NCBI GenBank assembly: GCA_036504815.1
Contig: DASXUN010000008.1
Coordinates: 62,001 to 126,000 of the forward strand
Direction: 5' to 3'
DNA: 64,000 nucleotides
Source: Gemmatimonadaceae bacterium
GTDB lineage: Bacteria; Gemmatimonadota; Gemmatimonadetes; Gemmatimonadales; Gemmatimonadaceae
Under the pieces are notes generated by a model. It had not been told where the DNA came from. It searched no databases and saw only the letters and a list, made by a program, of their open reading frames with translations. Both the position numbers and the translations under genes were made by a program. This document shows positions 7,097 through 14,118 of this stretch, in pieces (position 1 is the first letter of the stretch; each line of letters begins with the position of its first letter).

Positions 7097-9293
7097 GGAT
7101 CGCCTCCGGCTCGAGGGTGACGAAGTTGACGTGCATGCCCGTCCCGCCCATCAACGGGTCGGTGACGTACCGGGTGACGAGTTGCGAGTCGCTTGCCCCC
7201 TTCTGGTAGGCATGCTTGAGGCCGCGGGCGGTGTGGCCGAAGCCGTGCACCATGTAGACGCAGTCGGGACGAATGCGCTCGGTGGCCTTCACGCGCACAC
7301 GGTTGCTGATGACGCCGTCCTGGTTCTTCAGGCGCACGTAGTCGCCCGATTTAAGCTCGAGGCGCCGCGCCACGTCGGCGTTCAGCCAGACCTCGTTCTC
7401 GTCCATCATGTCGGCGAGAATCCGGTTGGACTGCGTGCGGCTGAACGAGTGCACCGGCGCCCGGCCGAAGAGGAGGCGGAAGGCCCCCGGCGGCGCGTCG
7501 GCGGGACGGTGATAGACCGGCACGGGATCGAAGCCGGCCTTTTCGAGCTGGAGCGAGTAGAACTCGATCTTCCCCGACGGCGTCTCGAACTTCAGCGGCG
7601 CCCCTTCACTGGTGAAGATGGGCTGCGGCGCCCCGCGGATGATGCCGCGCGACTTCAATTCGGCAAAGCTCAGGCCGGCGTTGGTCAGCCGCTGGTCGAG
7701 ATACTCCTCGATGTCCTTCCACGGATAGTAGTGCGCGAGGCCCAGCGTTTCAGCGAGCTTCTTCGCCATCCACCAGTTGGGTTTCTGGTCGTCAGGAGCG
7801 TCCACCACCGGCTGGCGGATGGCGACGAAGGGCTCGCGGAACCACTCAACATTGAGATCGTCGTAGCGCTCGAGGTAGACCGACTCCGGGAGCACGACGT
7901 CGGCCCACCCGGCGATTTCGCTGGGTATCACGTCCACGACCACGAGCAGGTCGAGGTTCTGGATGGCCTTGATGGTCTCGGCTTCGTTCGGCAGGGCCTG
8001 GATCAGGTTGGTGGCGTAGACGAACCACCCCTTGATCGGGTACGGCTTGCCGGTGATCGTCGCCTCGCGAATGCCGGTGGTGATGGCCTCGTGGGCAAAC
8101 GGATACCGATTGTCCGGGTTGTCGACTTTCGGCCTGGCCGGCTTCGGATACGGGGGATAGGGATACCCGGGGACATCCATGCTGACGGGCGTATAGAACC
8201 CGCCCTCGCGGCCCCAGCTGCCCAGCAGGGCGTTGAGCAGCGCGATGGCGCGGCTGCGCTGCGCATCGTCGCCGTACCAGGTGGCGTGTCGCCCGGGGTG
8301 CACCAGGGTGCGCTTGTACCGCGCCATCTCGCGGGCAGTCGCGCGGATCACCTCGGGCGTGATGCCGGTCTCGGGGTACGCCCACTCGGGCGTGTACGTG
8401 CCGAGCGTCGCGGCGAACTGGTCGAAGCCGAAGCCATTCGCGGCGACGTACGCCTTGTCGTACAGCTCCTCCGTGACGATGACGTGCATCCACGCGAGGA
8501 GCAGGGCGAGGTCGGTGCCGGGCTTGATCGGGAGGTAGTGCTTGGCCTTGCCCGCCGCGATGGAGAACCGCGGGTCGACGACGATCACCGAGGCGCCGTT
8601 GCCGACGGCGTCGGCGAACTCCTGCACCTGCGAGTTGTGCATGTTCTCGCCGAGGTGGCTGCCGATGAGCACCAGGCACTCGGCGTTCTTGATATCCGTG
8701 CGTTCCGGCGATCCCACATCCTCGCCGTAGGTGAGGCGGAAGCCGACGTCGCGCGGACCGCGGCACTGCGCAAAGGACGGCGCGGCGAAGTTCGGCGTGC
8801 CGTACGCCTTGAGGGTGTGCTTGAGGAAGTTGCCGCCGATGCCGTGGGCGAACATCGCCACGGCCTCCGGGCCGTGGGTGGCCTTGATGGCGTGCATCTT
8901 CGTGGCGATGTACGCGAAGGCCTCGTCCCACGAGACCTCGGCCCACTCCTCCCGGCCGCGGTCGTGGCGACGAATGAGGGGGCGCTTGAGCCGGTCCGGA
9001 TCGAAGTGCGCGCCCACGCCGCCGGTGCCGCGCGGGCAGAGCCGGCCGCGGCTCAGCGGATCCTCCGGGTTCCCCTCGACCTTCCAGAGGACGCCATCGC
9101 GCACCGATGCGATCGCGCCGCATTTCCAGAAGCAGATGTCGCAGAAGGTCGGCACTTGCCGCACGCCCTTGGTGGCCCGCGGCGCCGGCTTGGCCGGTGC
9201 CGTCGGTCCCTTGGCGAAGGCGGCCGCGCCGGTAGCCACCGTCACGGTCGCCGCAGAGATCTTCAGGAATTTTCGTCGTGAGAACGCGCCCAT
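7089..9293 (-). CDS. psrA: Molybdopterin oxidoreductase, polysulfide/thiosulfate reductase type
   Basis: 734 residues from ATG 9293, preferred over an ATG 15 bp upstream because GAGG lies at normal distance in front of it. The N-terminus has a twin-arginine signal (FSRRKFLKISAATVTVATG). A 4Fe-4S site reads CDICFWKCG then GRLCPRG. The likely molybdenum ligand is the cysteine in SFAQCRGPRDVGFRL, as in PsrA/PhsA (not Sec or Ser). The C-terminal domain (GDYVRLKNQDGVISNRVRV) is the MGD-binding barrel. Length matches PsrA/PhsA and is shorter than typical TtrA. Periplasmic catalytic subunit: reduction (or oxidation) of polysulfide, thiosulfate or a related compound. First gene of the six-gene operon reading down to 3813. 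Confidence 0.9.
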   Translation of the reverse strand: MGAFSRRKFLKISAATVTVATGAAAFAKGPTAPAKPAPRATKGVRQVPTFCDICFWKCGAIASVRDGVLWKVEGNPEDPLSRGRLCPRGTGGVGAHFDPDRLKRPLIRRHDRGREEWAEVSWDEAFAYIATKMHAIKATHGPEAVAMFAHGIGGNFLKHTLKAYGTPNFAAPSFAQCRGPRDVGFRLTYGEDVGSPERTDIKNAECLVLIGSHLGENMHNSQVQEFADAVGNGASVIVVDPRFSIAAGKAKHYLPIKPGTDLALLLAWMHVIVTEELYDKAYVAANGFGFDQFAATLGTYTPEWAYPETGITPEVIRATAREMARYKRTLVHPGRHATWYGDDAQRSRAIALLNALLGSWGREGGFYTPVSMDVPGYPYPPYPKPARPKVDNPDNRYPFAHEAITTGIREATITGKPYPIKGWFVYATNLIQALPNEAETIKAIQNLDLLVVVDVIPSEIAGWADVVLPESVYLERYDDLNVEWFREPFVAIRQPVVDAPDDQKPNWWMAKKLAETLGLAHYYPWKDIEEYLDQRLTNAGLSFAELKSRGIIRGAPQPIFTSEGAPLKFETPSGKIEFYSLQLEKAGFDPVPVYHRPADAPPGAFRLLFGRAPVHSFSRTQSNRILADMMDENEVWLNADVARRLELKSGDYVRLKNQDGVISNRVRVKATERIRPDCVYMVHGFGHTARGLKHAYQKGASDSQLVTRYVTDPLMGGTGMHVNFVTLEPEAIHG

Positions 9294-9439
9294 GCTCGCC
9301 TCAACCATAGGGCGACGCCCGGCCCGCGGGCCTGGCTTTCACGCCCAACTGCCCGGGCGTCGCCTCGTTTACAGCCCTAGCCTAAGCGATCCGGGTTCGT
9401 TGGTCGGTCAGGCAAGTATTTCAAACCTGTCGGGAAAAA

Positions 9440-9492
9440 CCGGAAAATATGCGTAAATGAGGATATGGTGCTTTACAGAATCTGTTTTCCGG
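9440..9492. promoter_or_regulatory. Nested inverted repeats between psrA and the multihaem cytochrome
   Basis: CCGGAAAA (9440-9447) is answered by TTTTCCGG (9485-9492); inside, GTAAA (9452-9456) is answered by TTTAC (9472-9476). The stretch is AT-rich against its surroundings and lies between divergent starts (9293 and 9568), so a shared operator is plausible. No regulator family can be assigned. Confidence 0.45.
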
Positions 9493-9500
9493 CCAGAATA
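9472..9500 (+). promoter_or_regulatory. Candidate promoter of the multihaem cytochrome gene
   Basis: TTTACA (9472-9477), 17-bp spacer, AGAATA (9495-9500). It overlaps the right arms of the inverted repeats and would give a leader of about 60 bases before the ATG at 9568. Match quality is moderate. Confidence 0.35.
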
Positions 9501-9567
9501 CCTGACGACGGCCGACGATCGACCGCCATATTGCCTCCATGTCCGTGCCGCCTCGCCCGCCCGCCCG

Positions 9568-11523
9568 ATGACCGTCCGGCCGACGATCGCCACCCGGCTG
9601 ATGCTCGCCACGGTCGTGGGTGCTGCCGCGCTCGCGCTCGCGCTCGTGGCGCGGCGCAACGGGCGCATGCCGGACGCCGCCGGTGTCGACCGAGGACCGG
9701 GGCCGTCCGCCGTGGAACCACCGCTCATCCTCGGGCGCCGCGAGGCCTGTCTCGTCTGCCATGCGGGGATCACCGGACTCGACGAGGCGCACCGTCCCGA
9801 ACGCATCGGCTGTGCCGCCTGCCACGGCGGCGACGTGCGGGCGATGGACGCGCGCGCGGCGCACGCGGGGATGATCCGCGTGCCGGGGAATCTCGCCGAC
9901 GCGCCCCGCACCTGCGCGCAGTCGGCCTGCCACCCCGCCCTGGCCTCTCGCGTCGAACGGTCGATCATGGCGACGATGGCGGGGGTCATTGAAATCGATC
10001 GCCGGGTCTTCGGCGACCCCGCTCCCGCGTCGACCGTACCGCCCCACGCGGCCGCGCTGGGAGCGGGTCCGGCCGACACGCATCTGCGCCAGCTTTGCGC
10101 CTCGTGCCACCTCGACCAGCCGAAGACGGAGTGGGGCGCCATTGGCGAGGACACGCGGGGCGGCGGATGCAACGCGTGCCACCTCATGTACGACTCGGCC
10201 GCCACCCGAGAACTGGCGACGTATCGGGCGACGGCGCCGGCCGCGCGGACGGGGATTCCCCGTCGCCATCCGTCGTTCTCCATTGCGGTCGGCAACGACC
10301 ACTGTTTCGGCTGCCACAGCCGGTCGGGACGGATCTCGACGAACTACGAGGGGTGGAATGAACTGCGCGACGCGCCGTCGGACGCCGCGCTGGACGCCGA
10401 CGCGCGCGCGCCGCAGCGGCGATATCGCCGGCTGGAGGACGGACGGTATTTCACGCGCGTCACGCCCGACGCGCACCAGGCGCGGGGCATGGACTGCATC
10501 GACTGCCACACGCCGGGCGAGGTGATGGGAGCCGCCAAGGTCGTCACGCATGCGCGCGAGCAGGCGCAGATCCGCTGCGAGGACTGCCACACGGCGCGGC
10601 CTGCCTCAATTCCGTCGACACACGCCGACGCTGAAACCAGTGCGCTGCTCGCGCTGCGCCGTTGGACGCTTCCCTCCGGTCAGCGACTGGCCGTCACCGC
10701 CTCCGGGGCAGTTCTCTCCAATGTCGTCGTGGCGCCTGACGCCGGCCTGCGCTTGCGGCACAAGCGCGACGGCGCGTGGGCGCCGCTGCGGCCGCCATTG
10801 GCGGTGTGCACGCAGGGCGGCGGACACGCCCGGCTCACCTGCAGCGCGTGCCATTCAGCGTGGGCGCCCCGTTGCGCGACCTGTCACACGGCGTACGACA
10901 AGTCGGCGGACGCATTCGACCACGTCGACCAGCGGGACGTGCGCGGCGGATGGAACGAGTCCTCGGGGCCATTCGAAGCGACGCCGCCCACGCTGGGCGT
11001 CCGCGCCGACGCCGCCGATGACGCGCATCCGCACGGCGTGGTCGACACCTTCATTCCGGGAATGATCCTCGAACTCGACCGCAGTCAATTCACGACGGCA
11101 TCGCCCGCGCGTGTCTTTCGGCGGCTCTACGCACGCACGGCGGCGCACACGACGAGCCGGGCCGCCCGGTCCTGCACCTCCTGCCACACCGATCCGGTGG
11201 CGCTTGGCTTCGGGCGCGGCACGCTGCGCTACGCCATCGCCGGCGGGGTGGGACGCTGGAGCTTCACGCCGGAGCTCGCGCCGTCTCCGCACGACGGACT
11301 TCCCGCCGATGCGTGGACCGGATTCCTGCAGGCACGCCGTGGCATGGTCTCCACGCGCGACGACGTGCGCCCGTTCACCATCGAGGAGCAGCGCCGCATC
11401 CTGACCGCGGGGGCGTGCCTGACCTGCCACGCCGGATCGTCGGCGGTGATGCAACGCGCGATCGTCGACTTCGCGGCGACGGCCGCGCGGAAGACGAAGC
11501 GGTGCGTGGGGCCGACGTTCTGA
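9568..11523 (+). CDS. Membrane-anchored dodecahaem c-type cytochrome
   Basis: 651 residues from ATG 9568, chosen because the signal anchor (LMLATVVGAAALALALVAR) then starts at residue 11; no good ribosome site is visible. I count eleven CxxCH motifs (CLVCH, CAACH, CASCH, CNACH, CFGCH, CIDCH, CEDCH, CSACH, CATCH, CTSCH, CLTCH) plus one CAQSACH, a CX4CH spacing. They form an N-terminal group of five to six, a middle group, and after a long haem-poor stretch two C-terminal ones. The product should be periplasmic and hold 12 haems. Divergent to psrABC, it may pass electrons to or from that complex or accept electrons from another donor. I do not recognise a named family; tetrathionate-reductase-like octahaem proteins share only the general style. 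Confidence 0.85.
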   Translation: MTVRPTIATRLMLATVVGAAALALALVARRNGRMPDAAGVDRGPGPSAVEPPLILGRREACLVCHAGITGLDEAHRPERIGCAACHGGDVRAMDARAAHAGMIRVPGNLADAPRTCAQSACHPALASRVERSIMATMAGVIEIDRRVFGDPAPASTVPPHAAALGAGPADTHLRQLCASCHLDQPKTEWGAIGEDTRGGGCNACHLMYDSAATRELATYRATAPAARTGIPRRHPSFSIAVGNDHCFGCHSRSGRISTNYEGWNELRDAPSDAALDADARAPQRRYRRLEDGRYFTRVTPDAHQARGMDCIDCHTPGEVMGAAKVVTHAREQAQIRCEDCHTARPASIPSTHADAETSALLALRRWTLPSGQRLAVTASGAVLSNVVVAPDAGLRLRHKRDGAWAPLRPPLAVCTQGGGHARLTCSACHSAWAPRCATCHTAYDKSADAFDHVDQRDVRGGWNESSGPFEATPPTLGVRADAADDAHPHGVVDTFIPGMILELDRSQFTTASPARVFRRLYARTAAHTTSRAARSCTSCHTDPVALGFGRGTLRYAIAGGVGRWSFTPELAPSPHDGLPADAWTGFLQARRGMVSTRDDVRPFTIEEQRRILTAGACLTCHAGSSAVMQRAIVDFAATAARKTKRCVGPTF

Positions 11524-11533
11524 GAGAGAGAGA

Positions 11534-11682
11534 CGATTGAGGATCTGGAATTCGGTATGGGATTCAGGATTGCGAATTCCGATTGCGATTGGCGATTGGC
11601 GGTGATCCCGCGGTCAATCGCCCGTCACAATCTTGAATCGAATTCCTGAATCGCGTTCCGAATTCCAAATCCTCCATCGTCG
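11534..11682. repeat. ~150-bp palindromic intergenic repeat, copy 2
   Basis: Left arm GATTGAGGATCTGGAATTCG, right arm TTCCGAATTCCAAATCCTCC; the tip pairs GGCGATTGGC with GTCAATCGCC-type sequence. It fills the gap between the convergent cytochrome and mlaD genes, ending a few bases before the mlaD stop codon. Confidence 0.85.
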
Positions 11683-11686
11683 TGGG

Positions 11687-12694
11687 TCAGAAGATCTTCA
11701 CCCCGAAGTACCGCTTCGGCTGCTTCTGCACATCGGCCAGCAGCGCGCGCAGTTCCCGCAGCAGCGAGTCGGTGTTCTGGTACAGGCGCGGGTCGTTGAC
11801 GAGGAGACCGAGCGTGCCCTGCCCGCGGTCCACCTTCAGCAGGACCGAGTCGGCCCGCGCCATCACGCCGCGCAGGTGGCTCTCGGTGCGCTCGAGCGAC
11901 TGCGTGATCTGATTCAGGCGCGCGCTGGCCTCGCGCACCTGCGCCGCCGCCTTCTCGCTCTCGCTGACGATGTGGCGCACCTGACCCGCCGAAGTCGCGG
12001 TGTCGAGGCGTGACACCACCGCCAGAAACGACTCCGCCGCCCGGGACAGGTCGGCCGCGCCGGCGCGCACGTCCACCGATACGGTGTCGAGGTGCCTCGA
12101 CTGGACGCGCACGGTGCGCGCCAGGTCGGCCGAGAGCAGCGAGACGCTCCGGATGGACGCGCGCAGCTCGCGGGCCGCGCTGTCGTTGAACGCCACCTGG
12201 AAGCGCTGGGCCACGGAGGCCACGTCGCCGGCAATGCCGCCCGCGACGGTGGTCAGCTGGGCGACGTCGGGGAGCACCGCGCCCGCGAGCGTTCCCTTCT
12301 GCCCCGATGCCGCGGTGATCGCCGCGGCAACGTCCCGGTTGTTCGGCACCGCACCGCGCTCCAGCACCGTGGCCTGCCACTCTCCAAACAGCGAGGATGC
12401 GCCGAGCAGGACCACCGGATCGCGTGGCAGCTGGACATCGCCGTTGAGGGAGAGCCGCACCTGCACCCAGCCGTATTCGTCGAGCTCGATGGCCTCCACC
12501 TTGCCGCTCTTCACGCCGCGAATGACCACGGCATTGCCGACCTGCACCTGGCCGACATCGCTGAACCGCGCCACGACACGGTTGCGCCTGGTGCCGATGT
12601 CGGCCTCGCGCAGGAAGAGCGAGACGCCGATCACCAGCGCGATGGCGCCCAGGATCACGGCGCCCAGCATAAAGTCGTTCGATCGTTGCTTCAT
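11687..12694 (-). CDS. mlaD: MlaD-family (MCE domain) lipid-transport substrate-binding protein
   Basis: 335 residues from ATG 12694, which overlaps the mlaE stop (ATGA); the longer open frame upstream only shadows mlaE. One N-terminal helix (LGAVILGAIALVIGVSLFL) anchors it in the inner membrane. The MCE domain follows (about 35-115: VVARFSDVGQVQVGNAVVIR, then the G-V-K-S-GKVEAIEL core). The rest is long, alanine-rich alpha-helix (about 150-320), as in tubular MCE proteins that span the periplasm. Works with an MlaE permease and MlaF ATPase in glycerophospholipid traffic with the outer membrane; no ATPase gene is adjacent here. Confidence 0.88.
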   Translation of the reverse strand: MKQRSNDFMLGAVILGAIALVIGVSLFLREADIGTRRNRVVARFSDVGQVQVGNAVVIRGVKSGKVEAIELDEYGWVQVRLSLNGDVQLPRDPVVLLGASSLFGEWQATVLERGAVPNNRDVAAAITAASGQKGTLAGAVLPDVAQLTTVAGGIAGDVASVAQRFQVAFNDSAARELRASIRSVSLLSADLARTVRVQSRHLDTVSVDVRAGAADLSRAAESFLAVVSRLDTATSAGQVRHIVSESEKAAAQVREASARLNQITQSLERTESHLRGVMARADSVLLKVDRGQGTLGLLVNDPRLYQNTDSLLRELRALLADVQKQPKRYFGVKIF

Positions 12695-13467
12695 ACCGCC
12701 CTCCCCAGCAGCCAGACGACCGCCCAGAACGCATCGAGCACGAGAATGAGCACGGCCGACGTGACCACGGCGCGCGTGGCGGCCGCGCCCACGCCCTCCG
12801 CGCCGCCGCGTGTCTCGAGGCCGCAGGCGCAGCCCACCGCCGTGACGGCGAGGCCGAAGCTTGCGGCCTTCACCAGGCCGTAGCGCACGTCGAAGTCGTC
12901 GAAGAAGAGGCGCGCGCCCTTCAGGAACTGCTCCGACGACAGGTCGAGCAGCCCCATCGACGCCACCCATCCCGCGAACAGCCCGACCATCATCGCCACG
13001 CCGACGACCACCGGAAACATCAGGAGTCCGGCGAGCAGGCGCGGCACCACGAGGTACGCGATTGGATCATACGCGAGCGTCTCGAGCGCATCGATCTGCT
13101 CGGTCACCCGCATCGTGCCGATCTCGGCGGCGATATTGGCGCCCACGCGTCCGGCAAGCGCCAGCCCCGTGAGCACCGGGGCCAGTTCCATCATCACCGT
13201 CTTCTGCACCAGCGTGCCGACGAGATACCGCGGCACGGAGTTCGTGAAGCTGTAGCTCGCGAGCAAGGCCAGCACGATCCCGGTGAAGGCGGCAATCAGC
13301 ATGCCGATGGGAATGGACCCGACGCCCAGCTTGCGCATCTGGTCGGTCGTGAGCGGTCCCCAGGTGCGCACGTCGCGCGCCGCGCGGACCGCCTCAACGC
13401 CCATGCGCCCCGCACTGCCGAGACCCTCGAGCGCCTCGCGGACGGACCGGCCGACGAACTCGATCAT
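12691..13467 (-). CDS. mlaE: MlaE-family ABC permease
   Basis: 258 residues, ATG at 13467. Hydrophobic segments near 50-75, 150-180, 205-225 and 235-255 and the MlaE core signature VLTGLALAGRVGANIAAEIG followed by MRVTEQIDALETLAYDPI, the region that contacts the ATPase. Overlaps mlaD by 4 bp. The genes MlaF, MlaB and MlaC are not next to it, so the ATPase must come from elsewhere. Confidence 0.92.
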   Translation of the reverse strand: MIEFVGRSVREALEGLGSAGRMGVEAVRAARDVRTWGPLTTDQMRKLGVGSIPIGMLIAAFTGIVLALLASYSFTNSVPRYLVGTLVQKTVMMELAPVLTGLALAGRVGANIAAEIGTMRVTEQIDALETLAYDPIAYLVVPRLLAGLLMFPVVVGVAMMVGLFAGWVASMGLLDLSSEQFLKGARLFFDDFDVRYGLVKAASFGLAVTAVGCACGLETRGGAEGVGAAATRAVVTSAVLILVLDAFWAVVWLLGRAV

Positions 13468-13566
13468 ACGTGCAGTCTATGGCGCGCGGACGGGGCTCGT
13501 TAGAGGGATCTCCCTTCACGCGTCGTCGGCGCGCGCATTACCGGGGGCCGGTCCGCCGCCGTCGGG

Positions 13567-13953
13567 CTACGGGTTGTCCGCGGCCAGCGTGAAGCGCGGA
13601 ATCTCGCAGGCGAAGCGCTCGCCGTCCGCCGCCGCAAAGAAGTACTCGCCTTCCATGAAGCCGCTGCGCCCCTTGAGGACGCAGAAGCTCTGGTACTCGT
13701 GCACGCCGCCGGGCACCATGAGCGGCTGCTCGCCCACGACGCCATCGCCCACGACCTCGGTGTCGCCGTCCGCGTCGTCGTGAATGCGCCACCGGCGGGA
13801 GAGCAGCTGCGCCGCGCGCGTGCCCACGTTCTCGATGCGCACGAAGTAGGCAAAGACAAACTGCCGCTGCTCCGGCGCCGACTGATCGGCGAGAAAGGCC
13901 GGCCGCACCGTGATGCGGAAGCCGTTGGTCAGCTTATAGAAGAAGGGCGGCAC
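13567..13953 (-). CDS. apaG: ApaG domain protein
   Basis: 128 residues, GTG start at 13953. The sequence shows the ApaG/F-box-like Ig fold marks: ITVRPAFLADQSAPEQRQFV at the N-terminus, IENVGTRAAQLLSRRWRIHD, and VPGGVHEYQSFCVLKG followed by GFMEGEYFF. Length matches the family (about 125). ApaG is a small cytoplasmic protein of unclear biochemical role, linked to ApaH and Ap4A or Co2+ tolerance in enterics. Monocistronic here, transcribed towards copy 3 of the repeat. Confidence 0.93.
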   Translation of the reverse strand: MPPFFYKLTNGFRITVRPAFLADQSAPEQRQFVFAYFVRIENVGTRAAQLLSRRWRIHDDADGDTEVVGDGVVGEQPLMVPGGVHEYQSFCVLKGRSGFMEGEYFFAAADGERFACEIPRFTLAADNP

Positions 13954-13970
13954 GGTCCTAATCTACTGCT

Positions 13971-14118
13971 GATCGAGGATATGGAATCCGGAATGGGAAC
14001 CCGGATTCCGATGAAGGATTTCGACTGGCGATCGCACGGTGAATGGACGCTCCCGTCGCGAATCATTGTCCGCCGTCGCGATCCTCAATCGTAATCCGGA
14101 TTCCCGATCCTCAATCGC
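13971..14118. repeat. ~150-bp palindromic intergenic repeat, copy 3
   Basis: Left arm GATCGAGGATATGGAATCCG, right arm AATCCGGATTCCCGATCCTC. This copy is more worn in the middle than copies 1 and 2. Its right end touches the stop codon of the TonB-dependent receptor (14119). Confidence 0.8.

Noticed and set aside
6921-9281. A 786-codon open frame on the plus strand opposite psrA
   Set aside because: It mirrors psrA; in high-GC DNA the antisense frame is often open. Its product is rich in His/Arg/Val without motifs, whereas the minus frame has complete family signatures.
7089-9293. Selenocysteine at the molybdenum site of psrA
   Set aside because: The ligand position has an ordinary cysteine codon and there is no in-frame TGA within the gene.
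3663-14118. Palindromic repeats as parts of a CRISPR array
   Set aside because: The copies are single, kilobases apart, ~150 bp long and without spacers; no cas-like gene is present.
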